64,000 nucleotides of DNA from Drosophila persimilis (lineage: Eukaryota; Arthropoda; Insecta; Diptera; Drosophilidae): NCBI RefSeq assembly GCF_003286085.1, contig NW_020825445.1, forward strand, positions 124,001-188,000. Reading direction: 5' to 3'. The notes below the pieces were generated by a model, which was not told the DNA's origin, searched no databases, and saw nothing but the letters and a program-made list of their open reading frames with translations. Position 1 is the first letter of the stretch. Every line of letters starts with the position of its first letter. Positions 36,401 to 51,700 of the stretch are shown piece after piece. A program made the position numbers and the translations under genes.

Positions 36401-39400
36401 ACAAAAAAAACTAACTTTTTAAAGGAAACCCGAAACTGTATTCTCGGAAGTGTGAAACAAACTGAATTTTCTATTCGGATTCCTGAAAGGCACACAAAAT
36501 TCTGACGGAAGACCGAAGTCAATGAATGTGTGATGCCCAAAATATATGGGAGTATTTGCCACCTTAGGGTATGCCCAAGTTCGGTTTTCGGGGGTCTATG
36601 CAACAAATTAATGAATTCCTTTAGGAAGGAGGGTTTGCTTTTCCTTTTTAACTGCCTATATCAGCCATATATAAGCACAGTTCGGAACGAAAATATACCC
36701 TATGGGTTTTAGCTGTTTTTTTTTTTGTTTTTTTTCCCCCTTTTTACTCTTTTTTTAAATTTATTTTCCTTATTTTTAAAGTTTTTTTTTTTGCCATTTA
36801 AAGGGGCTTTGGCTTGCGTTTTTTTTTTTAAATTTTAATTTTTAAGGTTTCCTTTCTTTTTCCTTTTTTTGCCCCTTTTTTTTAAAGCTGAAATACATTT
36901 TCTTTGCATGCCTTCTTTTACACCTTTGCTCAATTTCCACCCTTTTGAAGCTCAATTAGGAGCCACGTTGCCTGCTGCTGTGGCATGACTTACACGCACA
37001 ATCATAATTGGCCCGAAAATAATCGTATTACTCGCTTTTCCGGCTTAATCCTGCCTTCGGTATTCTGTTGCATTGCCAGCACATTTTTGAGGAAGGTATC
37101 TCTTGGCACCTCGTTGCTGAATGTAACCTGCCACTGCCACAGCCACTGCCACTGAATGTGGCACCCACACGTTGCACATACACATTTTGTACGTTCGTTC
37201 TTCTCTGTGTGAAATTCCCCAACTAATTTGTCTTACATTTCCAGGGCACACACTCCATTTCCCCCCTCTCCACTACACCCCCCTCCCTTCCTGCCCTCCC
37301 CTGCCCTCCCCTCCATTGCCTCTTTGCCTTGTCTTCGTCTTGCACTTTGGCGCTGCTTCCGCGCTAATTTGCTTAGCGTAATTTGCATTTTGCAAATGCC
37401 ATTCCCCCACCAGACACCCCCCTGCCCCTGCCCCTGCCCCTGGTGGGGCCAAGGCAAGGCGTGTGAAAAAAGGCAGCAAAAAAAAAGTCGAGTAATGTAA
37501 TGTAATGCAATTTGCTGTCAGACTTTAATGAATGGCCCCATGTCCGAATGTTAAGCTCTGTTTACCGAATATTGAATGTCCCCCCCAACGGCCACGCCCC
37601 CAAATTGCTGCTAATTGCGCGAATAAAAGTGGATTCTCCATTAAGGAACCAACGAACCCCCAGAACGAACGTCTGGCGTTCAGTTTTTATGTTCTTTGCT
37701 TCATTTGGAATATGAATTTTCACCCTGCCCCGCCCCCTCCCCCCCTTGGACATCTTTTTCGATAGAGACATTTGGCTTGCTGCCTGCCTTCCACCTTGGA
37801 GGGGAGGGGAAGGGCGCCATGGAAATCAAATGGCCCGTGGACGCATAAAAGCTGAGAGTCCTCTCCGATGGATAGTGATGGCAACGTGACTGTTTTGGTC
37901 GAAGAATTTCCACTGGAGAGCTCTCCAGAGCAATCTCCAATGATTTTTCTAAGGAATTCTCGAACTAAATCTATCATTCGCCACAAAAAAACCCGCAAAT
38001 AGTTTGACTCCTCGAAAATATGTATCCACAAATTCCATATTCATGATTCACGAATGCCCATGCCCATGCCCCCGCCCCCCCTTCTCTCTCAATGGATACC
38101 TTGCCCCACAATTGCGGTGTGGAGCAGCAGAATGTTTCCACTTGAATGCCGTTGAATGTTCTGTGACGTATCTGTATCTGTATCTGTATCTGTGGCGGAA
38201 ACATCTCCGCCTCGGACTCTGAATCGGACAACATCATCGACTAACAATTTCTCCGTCCCCCCCGTTCCTCCCCGTCCCTCCCCCTCCCCCCGTCCCCCTC
38301 CGTTTCGTCTGTGAATTTTTTTGTGGGTTTTTATTTCGTTGCTTAATTGTCGCTTGAGTGTCGCTTCTGTCATCGAACGAATGAATGACAAAAAAATAAA
38401 CCAAGAAATTTGCAATTTTTTTTTTTTCGTTTTGCGGCGTTTCGTTTGTGTTTCCTTATCGTTATTTTCATTGTCTCTCTCTCTCTCCCTCTGAGTACCG
38501 CCAAATCGATTGAATGGCGAATTTTTGCATATTTTTCAAATTAAGTTTCACACACAAAACCCCCCACCCCCAACCTCCAACCCCAAAAATGGAAATCGAA
38601 TGGAAAATCATTCGATAATTGAGTGCCGTGAAGTTATGCCGCCCCCCCCCTACCCCCTCTCTGATTGATTTATTCCACATCGAAGGAGCAGAATCCGCTG
38701 CAGCCGCAGAACAGAATTCCGTTTGTCAATTGCATGCACTCCCCCCCCACCCCCCCTTTTCTCCATCCTGGCATCTGGGCATCTTCTCAAACTAATTAAA
38801 TTTGCAACACTCGTAAAGGTATGCAACTGATGTGGCATGTCCACTCGAATCAATTCCATTTGCGGGGAATCTGCACTTGCAACAGTGGTTTTAGGCCATA
38901 AAAAGGGGGATCGGGGGGGACGGGGGGTCTTTGGGGGAGGGGTTACAGGGTGAAGGGGGGTGCTAAGAGAAGGGGATCTAGAGGGTACACTTTTAGCTTA
39001 AGAGCAGAGCCTTTTGCCCCCAAGTTTCGATCTATGGATGGTCCAAAAAAGCGATTCAAGACCAAGAAATATTTCAAAACCCTCTAATATATTCCACAGC
39101 AAATATGTTCCCTTTAGAGAACGTTCTTCCTCTCAAAATACCTGTCTAAAAACCTGAAATATTATTTTTCATAATGTTAGTCTATATATGGATGGTTTTC
39201 CAGTAAAAAAGGCCTTATAATCTCTGCCTAAGCTAAAGATACATCTGTGTAGATCTCCCTTAAAGCCATCCCCAGAGAGACCTTCCAGATTCTTGGCTTC
39301 AAATCTTAAGCAAAGAATGTCAAAGCCTCCATTTAATGTTTGCAACCCACAAGAGAGATCTCTCCTGCCCCACTAGCCCCCTCCCCCCCGCCTGCTTGTT

Positions 39401-42400
39401 TTGCTATTGACTTTTCTGCTGTCGAAATACGTTTCACCGCGAATCAAATAAGCAAAAACCACCGAAAATTTCCAACAATTGTGACCACTGTAAGCCCCTG
39501 CCGCCCACATGCCACACATATCGTATCGCCGCCCTGTGGGTGGAGCAGGGGGTTGTGGGGGGTGGGGGTGGGGTATGCAACCAAGTGATAACCGCAGCGG
39601 AACACGCATCAAATCGAACCGAAAATTCGCACGCTAGTGGACCCAGTGGAACCGCAAAATGTGTGCCACATGCTACAGGCGAGTGCCGCATAGTGCCACA
39701 CAGTAGAACAGAGACAGAGACAGATACAGCGAGGGGAAGAGGGAGAGAGGGGGAGAGGAAGAGACTACAACAGTTACTATACGCCCACTACCAATTTTCC
39801 CCTATTTTCCCCCATTTTCCATTTGGGTTTTTGTCTCTGTTTTCCACACCCGAAACATTTTGCGGTAATTTACCGCAATTTGTAAATATTTAATGAACAT
39901 TAATTAAATGCAAATGTGCAATATTCCATCTCCCTCACTCCCCGTCGCCCTGTCGTCCCGTCGGATGAGCTCTGGCAATCTAGTTTTTCACCGAGTTTTC
40001 CTCCTGAATTTTCTGAATTTATATTTTATATTTATTTTTGGTTCGTTTTCGTTTTCGTTTTTTTCATTTAATTTTACTGCCACTTTCAGGCACACGAAAG
40101 AAATGAAAGGAAAGCTAAATAAAGTGTGTGTGCGAGAGAGAGAGAGAGAGAGGGAGAGAGAGAGAGAGAGGGAGAACATTCCAGAGCCGTGTAACGACTT
40201 CATGATACCCACTGATGGGCGATTTTTAGTTGTTGTTTTTGTTTTTTTGGGGGGTTTCATATTCAGGGGAATTTGGGGTTCTATGAACGGACAATTTTCT
40301 AGAATTAAAACAAAAAAATATAATAATAATATAAAATAATAATAATAAAAATACAACAATAATAATAACAATGAAAATAAAATAATAATAATAAAAATAC
40401 AAATATAATAATAATAAAAATATAAATATAAAAATAAAAATAAATAATAATAATAGAAATATAATAATAAAAAAAATAATAATAATAAAAATACAATAAT
40501 ACAAAAATATAATAATAATAACAATAATAATAATAATAAATAATAATAATACAAATAAAATAATAAAAATACAATTCCAATAATAATAATAAAAATATAA
40601 TAATAATATTAAAAATACAAATATAATAATAATACAAAAAAATAATAATAATACAAATAAAATAATAATAATAATACAAATATAAGAATAATATTAAAAT
40701 TTAACCGATTGCCATAGTTTTTGGTAGTTTTTGTTAAGTATAAATTGATGTATTTATTCATTTATATTTTATCATGTATTTTGTTAGATACGATCTATAT
40801 CTACGACTCTGCCACAGCGGAGTTTCTTGATAGATTTATGGGTGTAAAATGTGTATATCTATCGATGCGGACAGTTCGTGGCAGGCCTAGAAGGTATATC
40901 GATAGTGCACCAAGAGTTTGACTTCGGAAAACAGAGGACGTTCGTTGAAATATATGACCTTTGAAGCACCTAAAACGAAGAATAAATCCTGTACCCCATA
41001 CGACGACGTGGTGTGTATTTATTTGGGAGTTTCTGGAGCAGATTTGTACCCACTAGAGAGATCCCAACGTGGATGTATCGTTCGATTAATAGGGTTTTTG
41101 GCGCATCTACTTATCGGCAGATAATCGATTCTGATTGTGATGATTTTTGATACACAAGATGATAATGATCTCCACATTGTTTTGATCGATTCAAGGGGGT
41201 GGAATGTTTGCTTTAGATCTTGTAGCTTCCTAGTTCCAGGGCTTCCTAGTTCCAGGCCCCTTCTCGCCCCCCGAGTCGCATATACCCCCCTCCCCGATTG
41301 CAGGGCACCAAAAGGGGATACAAATAAAGGCAAATGGCAAAAAGTGTAATGTGGAAATTTGTATCTTTTTCAATTTTGCGTAAAGCAACAGCGGGTGCCC
41401 AGCCCCACCCCACCCCCTCCCTCCATTCTGCCTCCATCTGTTGTCCTTGGGCCTCTGACAGGTGTGTGTATGTGTGTGTGTGTGCGTGTGTGTGTGTGTG
41501 TGTGTGCGGGATCTCTCTGCCTTTGGGCTTTTCCTTTTCTGCGCCCAAATGTGCGTAAGAATTTTTATGAGCATTGCGTTTTATCCACTCGTATTTCCCT
41601 CTAGAATTTTCCTCCTTTACTCGTATTTCCTTCTGGAATTTTTTATGATTTTTTACTCTTTTTTTTTGCCGGCAGCAAAACTATGTCTAACGCTTGATTG
41701 CGCTTTTCCAGATACATCCCTCCCCTCCCCGCCCCCCCTTTTGGAAAGCCTATTATGCCATTTTCTGTTTGTTATTGTGTCTTCGTTTTCCTTTAGTTTT
41801 TCCTCTTTTTATTTCTAGGGGGTTTCCATTCCCCCTTACCCATTCTTCTATTGTTTTTTGCTGTTGTTTTCTAGGGGATGTCCTTGCCAAAAGTCTAGGT
41901 TTTGTTCGCTGGGTTTTCCAGTTTCGGAGAGTCTGTGGGGCCTGTTGGGGATTATCACTTGTTGTGGTTTGTGGCGAGGGAAACTTCAAGAGAACTCCTT
42001 AAATCTGCACTTGGAAGCACTTTCTAGGGTGTGGAATTAGTGGGTAGATGCACACCCGATAGATCGTGGCAAAGTTTCGGTTTTTTGGTGCAGGAAAATC
42101 AATAATTTCCGATGGAATTTTGCCCCATAATTAATGAACAATTTTTCACACATTTTTCCACCATTTCCCCCTGTTCTTAGAGACTGTTTTGTTGGCCTCT
42201 TAATTCCATGGATAGAGTATTTGTAGAGCTGTGTATTTATTGACTCTCGACCCCCCCGCTCTACTGCCCTCCCTCCCAAAAAACATTGAATTTTTCACAG
42301 GATGCTGCTGTTCCTCGGGCCCTACAGCTGTCATCTGTAGGCTGTAATTTGTTTGCTGGTCTCCACCTCTCCCCCCACTTTTGTCACTTCTCCTGCCACG

Positions 42401-42524
42401 CCCCTGCACCGCCCCTGCCCCTGCTCCAGCCTCTGTTCTCCAATGCGTGGGCTGCTTTCAGCTGCTTCTTGAAATAACAAAAGCACTTGCCCGACTACTG
42501 AATACTGAATACATCTATTTGTCT

Positions 42525-42579
<55 letters not shown>

Positions 42580-43131
42580 TGCCCTGCCAGCGCGTATCTT
42601 TTGGGGATATTTTTGGCTATCTTTTTGAGCTATTTTTAAACGCAGCAGCAGGCAAGCGTCTTGTTTTCCAAACAAACACAAAAGATACAAAAATGATTTC
42701 TGTTTAATTGCCATGACAGACGAGACTTATCTTTCAGAGGGGGGGAGGGGGGTGCAGGGGGCGGGGGTTGGTTTTCGGGGTTTTATGTTCGCTGCTTCCC
42801 TGGTTTTTTTTTTGTTTTTGTCTCTAAAGTAGATAAAAGATACAGAGATACTTTTGGCAGTCTGGAGTTGTCTCTTTTTTTTTTTAATTAGCCATCATTA
42901 AGTTGGCTTCACGCAAAGTTTTTGGCCAAGAAGCAGGGTGGCAATAAGCGGGCTAAAACGCGAAAATGCCTGTCAAAATTAGCAACAAGTTTCGTGGATA
43001 ATGCGACAATTACTTGACCACAAAATGCGGCAGAATGAAAGAGATTTGGCGGATAGAAAAGGGGGGTGGGGTGGGGCGTGGCGGGGCGGGGCGATGTAGA
43101 AGGAAAGAGTCCAAAAGAGTTGGTCGAAAGT

Positions 43132-43185
<54 letters not shown>

Positions 43186-45669
43186 GCAAAGAAGTGACTT
43201 AAAAGAGCGAAAAAATAAGGAAAAAAGAAGAAGAAAAAGTAGAAAAAGAAGAAAAAAAAAAGAAGAACAAAAAATTACGCAAAAAAAAGAAAAAATATAC
43301 GAAAAAGATGAAGAAAAAAATACGAAACAAGAAGAAAAGAAGACAAAAAATTACAAAAAAAAAGAAGGAAAAATATTAATCAACTTTATGGAAAAAAGTT
43401 TGCTTTTCTTTATAGGAAATCTCTGCCTCTTCAACCTCTTTTCTGTCTCCCTCTACCTCTGCCTCTCACTCCTCCTTTCCCCCTTCTTTTCTTTGTCTTT
43501 CCCTCCCTCTCTCTATCTTTTGCGGCTCATTTATTTTCGTTGCTAATTTTTGACATTCTGTTGCTCTTCACAAAAGATATTTCTGCGAGTATTATTATTA
43601 CCCTTTTTTCTTAAGAGGGTGTCTTGATTATTGAACCTTTAAATGCCTACCGATAGATCTGTACACCGGTATTTGGTTAGAGGAATGATTTCATAAATAA
43701 AACAATAAATAATAGTACTGGTAGAATGATAGAATTACGAGTGCTACGAGAATACGACCCCCAGAAACACGTTTGGCAAGCGATAAGGAAAGTGTTAGAA
43801 TAATCGAAAAAAAAAAAAAACAATTTCTATGAGAAAAATCACAGAAATATGGTTAGAAAACAAGTTTTGATGGGGGAAAAGGTATAATTTTTACAAGTTT
43901 TCGAATCAAAAATGTGTCCATTTCATGGGATTATGCATAGCTTCAAAGATATTTCTCATTTGTTGTAGAAAAAACCTTTTCTCCGAAGAGATTTGCAACA
44001 AAAATAGCTTCAAGCTTGGAAATTTCCATAGCTACTGGCACATCATAGGAATGGCTTTTATAGGAATAAAAACTTCTGACTTCCAACATCATAGGAATGG
44101 CTTTTATAGGAATAAAAACTTCTAACTTTTGGTAGAAGAAAAACCTTAATTTCCAAGGAGTTTTTGACTCCAAAAGTCTATGGTTTCAGGGCTTTCAAAA
44201 TTAAATATATTTTCTTAAAGGGTATCCCCATGTTCGGATCTTTGTCTCTCTGTGTGTGTGTTTGTTTGATTCTTTTCGGTCAACTTTTGTTAGCATCTTA
44301 ATATTTATTTGTGATTTGTTTTTGTGTTTTTATGGGTCCGACACGGACACGCGTTTTCTGCTTAAATTCACAAATTGACAGGCGGATTTGATGGCTATAT
44401 CGTATGTGTATCTGTATCTGTAGCTGTATCTGTAGCTGTCTGTAAATACGTGTATCTATTGATATATATTTTTTTCGGCTGGTTTCGCACTTGCGGCCAT
44501 AAATTTGCTTGATTTTCCTGCTAATTGACAGTCTCATGAGAGCGGAGCCGAGCGGAGCAGATCGAAGCGGAGAGCTCAATTAATTTCGGTGGCAATTGAG
44601 GCACGTGTTGCGTGGAGGGGAGCGAGCGTGGAGTCGTGTGGAGCTGTGCATGTGGCGTATACTTGATAATTGTTGACACTTGTCACACACGCCGCCGTCA
44701 CAGAGGCGGCAGGCAATGCAATCGGAAAGGGAATGATGATGGAAAATGCTTCGTGCAACAGAGGGGGCGAAAGGAAGACTAAAGAGTGAGAGAGAGAGAG
44801 AGAGAGAGAGAGTCAGGGCCAAGGGCAGCCCAAAACTCTAGGAAAACAAAGAAAATTCGTTCAATAATCAATATTTCGGGGAAGAAAGCTAGAAAGGCAA
44901 GCAGCAGGATCGGTTAAAGCAGTGCATATAGTAGTTACACACACAAGCAGTGCAAAAAGAGCAGCTATGTGTAGGACGAGCAAAGAAAGCAGTGCAACAG
45001 GCAGGCATACACGTACAAAGCAGTGCAGATTGCAGCTTGCAGAATGCCACTAAAGCAGTGACTTTTTCCCGCGACCTGCCTGGCGCCTGTCTCCTCCATC
45101 TCTCTCTGACGCCCCTCTCTCTCTGCGTCTGTCGCGCCGCTGTCAATCATTCGTTGGTGCCACTGGTCTCGATGGCATAACCCACTTATTAATGGTTTTC
45201 CAAGTGTTCCATCACGCGTTACGCGTTACGCCAGCACCCATTGGAGCCTCTCCAATGACACGATGGGGCGGGGGATGTCTTTAATTTCTTAATAAACTTC
45301 AATCATTGATTGGAGGCGGCAGGGCTTGACAGCTGCAGGCCTCCGCCGAAAGTTGATGAACTTTGGCTCCGCTGAAATTCAGTGACCTCCGCACAATAGA
45401 CGCCGCTCTAAATAGACTTCCTCTGCTGCACAATGACTCCCAAACTGTGGGCGAAAACAATGCCCGGGAAAACTCTGCTAGGGGGGGGGGGGGGGGGAGC
45501 CTCTGTTGATTGTGGGTTTAGTTTTAAAGTCACAATTTTCTTTTCATAAAGTGAGTCGTCGTTTCGTTGTTGGCTTTCAATGGAGCAGGCAGCACCCCAC
45601 CCCACCCCCCCCACCCCCCACCACCACTGGTTTCTGCCACAACAATTGCGGCGTAAAAGCGTGAAAATG

Positions 45670-45705
<36 letters not shown>

Positions 45706-48700
45706 ACAAAAAGGTGAAGGAAAATGCCAGGTTGCAGGGGTCATGGAAAATTGTCACACGGCAGGCAGGAACTTGAGCTCCAGAGTTCAGGAGACTCCCC
45801 CTCCGCCCCGCCCCTCTCTGGCAGGAACCAGCTTTTGATTTGAAAAGAAGTTGCACAGTGGTTGGAGACGAGTGAAAATTCGTTTAAATGATGGGTAATT
45901 TATGCACCTGGCAACCCTGGACGGCCCTCTGGAGAGCCCCCTGGACAGTCCTTTGGACACTGTGGCATGCGATTTTCTGTATATTACGTTTATGAAAACG
46001 GATGTTGCCGCTTGCAGTTTAGTGCACTTGATACCCCTGCCACATGCCACATGCCACATGTGTGGCAAGCGCGTGTTTTGTATACTAAAAAAGGTATACC
46101 TTTGGTCCAGCCTGCCCCTTGTGCCCCTTGCCTTTCCGCTGTGGCTGTGGCCCGTGCCTTTTGTGTGAGATTTGAGTCCGAGGGCAAGGACCCAACCCGA
46201 CGTCCGACGTCCGTCGTCGTCTTCTTCTGGTTTTCACAAAAGGAGTATCCTTTTGCCTTTTCATGCACACATATACTGTGTGTATCCTTGCCGCATTGTG
46301 TGGCGTTAATTGAATTACTCTTGTGGCAAGCAAAATATCATACTGCCACAGAAAATTTTAATTTCATTTTTCACTCAGAATCCAAATCCGAATCCGAATG
46401 CGAATGCGAATGTGATTTTTATTTGATTTGATTATTCAGCTAAAACGAAAGAGGGCGACAGAGAGAGAGAGAGAGAGGGAGGGAGAGAGGAAGAGGTAGA
46501 TGTATCTGTATCTCGCTTTGTCTGCAGATTTATGCAGATATATTTCGCATTTTTTGTATTCATTTTTTTTTTAATCTAATTTATGCTTACTTTGTATTTT
46601 GAATTCGCTCTTCGAATGTGAAAGGTGTTTGAATAATTGTCATGCCATTCACAGAAGAATCACAGAAGAAATCACAGAAGAATCACATAAGAATTATTGA
46701 ATTTTAAATAGAAATTCCGTTCTTTATGGGGTTTACGGGTTCCAGAAGGAAATTCCCAACCTTAGCTTATGATAATCGAACCACAAACAGTATCCCCCCC
46801 TCCTCGTTTCAGACAAAATGCTCCCGCCATTTACGTGTATGGAAACTGGAATAAAATAACTAGCAAATAATCCAAAATACTCTCGCAAAGTAATCCCCAA
46901 ACAAAGCTACCAGGGATTCTGTTGCCAAATACTTTCTTTGTAAGCACTCTCCCACACAGGACACCCCCTAATTGATGGACAGACAGACACACAGAAAACG
47001 GGTTGTTCAACACTAATCTCTGACAAGGTTTCCCAGGGAGTCAGAGAGACAGAGAGAGTCAAGTGCCAAAGGATTTGTACTGCCAAAGTGTTTAATAAAA
47101 GGATAGAAAAGTACACAGAATGGAGAAACAAAGGCAGGGATACCCTAGGAAGGTTACAAGATTGATTCACAGATGGAAAAACAAATGCGAAAGGTAGCTG
47201 TACTCCGTTTTTAGGCCTGAACAGTGTTGGAAATCACTGAAAACACTTGAATATATTTTCTTAAAAAAATTGAATTTTTTTTAGTCCAAAAGATATTGGA
47301 TTTCAACTTAATTTTGTCGAGAAACTTGGAAAACTTTTGGTGGAAATATCTTTGGAAATATACAAATTTTGAGAAGTATTTTTTTTACTCCCAAAAACTT
47401 GTTTTTTCTGTGTAAAATTGTAGTCGGGAAAAGCTTGGAAAAAAACGAATCAAGAATATATTTTTTTATAGGTTATTTTATTTTTTTTGGGGACTGCAAG
47501 CCCTCAAGAAATACCCCCCAAAATACCCTATAAAAAACGAAGGGACACCTTGTCTGGGGCTGTCTGAACTTTGATCTTCGGTGGAGAGTGGGGGCTGCCA
47601 GCGATTTGTAGCACAAAGCTTGGGGAGACACACCGTGTGGACACCACATGGGGCATCATGTTGATGCCAAAGCAGAGGTATTTTTTGGCCACTACCAAGA
47701 TGTTAAAGGGTGAAGGGTGAAGGGTAAAGGGCGCTTTTGTTGTGCATAAAATATGTAATTCAATTTATATACTTTTCTGTTTTCTTTGTTTTTTCTCGGT
47801 TTTCAATTAGAATTTCAGATAAGTCCCGACTTTGAAGTCGAGTGTCACCACAAGTGCCACGCCCCCCCGACCCCTCGCTGACCTATGGGCAGTGACTGTT
47901 TTCCATTTCCCTGGGATTTCCCTTCGCCTTTCAGGAGCACATTAAACTTTGTTGAGGCTCCCTGGAATTAGTGCAAACAGACGCATAAATAACGAAACAC
48001 CTAAGACTTTTCGTATGCCCCATGCCCCGTGCCCCGTGCCCCATGCCACCGTCTGTGCTGTGTGTCTGTGGTGCTAATATCTGCTTTGGTGGCAGCATTA
48101 AATGCAAATCTCCCTCCGCATTGATATGCTAAGCAGATGCGCGTCTCTGTCTGGGGCATTCGTTCTATGCGAAGCCACGGGGGGTTGGAGGTGGGGGTGG
48201 GGGCATGTGCCACACACACATTCGACTGATTTAGATGAGGATTTAGATCTTTAGACATTCGGTTTTCGGTTTTCCGTCTTGCGTATTGCATTTTGAGTGG
48301 GAAAACAAAAATAATCTTTGATTTTGAGGCAAAAAAAATGCCCAAAGGAAAGGGATTTACAAAGGATTTGAGGGTAGAGCAAATTAAAATCACAATACGG
48401 AAATTGTTATTCGATGGAAATCTCTATAGAGGAGGCTATACATATATTATTCCACTGAAACCGAAGATTTTTGTTCAATTTAAGGAAGATTTTTACTGCA
48501 ATGAAATAAATAGTGGATAAACCATTTTCAAGTGGGTTTGGCTATAAAATCTAGAGCAGAGCAGTATCCACAATTTCCTATGAAAATTCATCCATCCATG
48601 AAATGTATCTACCAGGGACCGCGAATAATAGTTATGAGTTATTATTATAAGAAAGCTATCAAGAAAAGTGGCGAAAATAGACATGATATTTTTTACGGCA

Positions 48701-51700
48701 AATTTCAAAACCGACAAAACTTTGATATGCATTTTTTTTGATTTTTTTTTAAATTATTAAAATTAATTTAAATGATACAAATTACAAAAAAAAATAAGAA
48801 TTTAAATAATAATAATTTTAAAAAATTTTAAATATAAAAATAATTAAAAAAAATTTCAAATCTAATAATAATAATATAAAAAAAGTTTTAAATATAATAA
48901 TAATATTTAAAAAATTTCTAAAAATGTTAAATATAATAATAATAATCTTTAAATTTAAAATATAAAAATATTTTAAAAAATTAACCAAAAAAAAGTTCAA
49001 CAAAATCTTATATCTTAATCTTATCCCCGGTATCTACCCTAAAGGACACTAAAAACCCCAATGAAATACTTATAAAACCCATTAGTAGATCTATTAATAC
49101 AAAATATTTCGACATTTTTCCCATAAAAAGATCCACTCTCTTGGTACCTTTCGCTGCTTCCACAGTTAGCCGATCTGCCCCCGACTATAGCCCCTATCCC
49201 ATGCCCGACCCTAACTCCTTCATTTCACACTCTCGTATTGCCATTTTCCATTTCGCATAGACCGTAAAAAACACGCAAGAAAACATTCCCCAAGAACCAC
49301 TTTTTGCTAGCATTCCTTCATAGACATTACTCATCATCTCTGCCCCTGCCCCTCCCCTGCCCCTGGCCCTGTTCCTGGGCTGGCTTCCCATTGGAATTTC
49401 CACGGGTTTCCCATTGCCGTACCCGCTGCTACCAAAATAATGGGATTCGTGTTATAATTCTTGGATTTTGGCCAATGAATGTGTGAAAATAGACAAAACT
49501 TATGCTCTGCATTGGAATTTCTGTTTGTTTTCCTTGATTTTCCCCCACTTTGGCCACTTGTTTTTTGTGTGTCTGTGTGTGTGGGTTTATTTTTAAAACA
49601 TTTTACCAAATGTGGAAAGTTCTGTGGAGGAGTTTTGCCTTGTGCCTGGCTGCTTGATTTTCCTGGCCATAGAGTCAAGTGGCGGCAGGACCAGGAAGTT
49701 TCCTCCGTCATTAGGCCAATTGAAAAGTTTTTCCCGTCTTTTTGTGTGCCTTCCCCCCATCCCCCCATCCCCCTCTCCCAATGATGACCCAAATAATGAA
49801 GAGAGCATCGGGAGAGAAGAAAAGCAGCTTTTCTGTCGCTCAATTGAGTCAAATTTTAGTGGGGAAAAACTAAGCAAGTGGCCGAGAACGGAGAGGGGGG
49901 TTTGGGGGGGTAGATATTCACACAATTTAATTAAATTATGAGGAAAAGTCGGTTGGAAGTTGACAAGAACTTAAGTTGATATCAAAAATGTTGTAGAGCA
50001 AATTAGGAATGAAGTTTCGTGGAAGACAAAGGAAATGTTTGAAGATTCGAGGCGAAAGGAATTCGATTAATATGGAAATCTCTTAGAGAAGCAAATATTT
50101 TGTGGAAATGTAGGAATTTACAAAGATATTGGAAGCTCAGGGAATGAGAGTTGAGAGGGAATTTTTTACTTGCTTTTTACTAAAAAAAAACTACTACTGC
50201 TAATGGAAATTTAGGGAAAAAAACAAAAATATAATAGTTATAAATTATAAAATAAAATATATCCATCAAATTTATAAACCTTTTAATAAATGAACTCAGA
50301 AATATGCTCTGAAAATAAAATTTTAGGTTTAAGGAAAGAAGTGTCTCGCGCGTCATGCAGTCGCGCCCTTCGGTCACTCGGAAAGTACTTGAAAAGTGAA
50401 TGGGATGTTTCCTTTGGGATACGTTGTTGTTGTTGAATCATCAGAGTTTTTTCACCTTTCATCATTTTCAGATCCATTCAAATTCGATTATAATCATTGC
50501 AAGGAATGTCGCTACCCAGCTTGACGGCCTTTTAGCTACCTTCCTGGGGAGGCAACCTGTTTCTCCCTCTTTCGCCCCCCCCCCCCTAGCTCTTTTCCTG
50601 TGGCGCTTCGTCTCCTGCCACTACTATTATAGCCCCGTTTAATGTCAGGCCAAGGCAATTATTAATTCTAATAAACCGTCCTTCGAAGGTAGATGCCTCC
50701 AGCCATTCCAAGGCCCCTTCCTGCCATGCCAGACCCTTCCTGCAGCCCTTTTCCCCCTTGAAACCTCTCGCTAATGATATAATTTTTCTTCAGTTAACTA
50801 ATTGAATACATTTGCTAAAAGACGAAGAAGAAGGCGTTTCCAAACGGTCGGAGGGGGGCAGGATTGGCTGTATCTGTGTGTGGGGCATAGATGGAGCTGC
50901 CACCGCTGGGAGGTGGAACATGGAAACACATGGCAGGAGACGACACACACACACACACACACACACAGACACACGCAAAATGGCAACAAAGATTGTTAAT
51001 AATGGGAAACAAGCGTAGCTACTGAAGTTTCCACTCTCCACGCCACTTGAGCGCATTCGACAGGAGGGGGGAGGGGAGGAGAGGACAGGAGGATGCCCCA
51101 CCATCGTGACACCATGCCTTGCCCCCCACTCCCCCTTTCTGCTGGAAGAAGTTAATTTGCAGAGACGGACGGGCACACGCAAAATAAAGGCAAGAGCACT
51201 AAAAACGGGGCAGAGTGCTGCGGCGCAGGTTGTTGGTGGGGCATGCCACACACACACACAGGCAGGAGGAGAGCAGGCGAAAACCTAAGACAGAGACGAG
51301 CACACAAAACGACATTCCCGTGGCAAATGATAGCGAGCGAGAGGGAGGGGGTGGAGAACGGTGGCAGGAGTATGCCGTTGGGTGGGGATGGGATGGGATG
51401 GGATTTTGGTGGGAGAATGAACGCATTACAAATTCCATTACTTTGAGCAGCGAACATGACCTGATTTTTATGTGTATGTATGTGCCTGTGTGTGTGTGTG
51501 TGTGTGTGTGCGCGCGAGTGTAGTGTATCTTCGTGTCCAAGTGTGGGTGAAAGATTCTGCGGGAAAGAAATTAGGCAGAAAGACAAGAAGCGGCAACAGA
51601 CTGCCACAAGAAGGTTTACACTGAACAAAAATGAGCGATACAAGAAGTATAGAAGGGGGTCCATCAGTTATTATCGGAATAAAACCGATTCAATGTTTCC

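Noticed and set aside
40305..40679. Long minus-strand frames rich in Tyr, Ile and Leu
   Set aside because: They are translations of the AAT-rich array and are open in several frames at once.
42331..42714. 127-codon minus-strand frame
   Set aside because: It runs through the (GT)24 microsatellite as His-Thr repeats and has no other coding sign.
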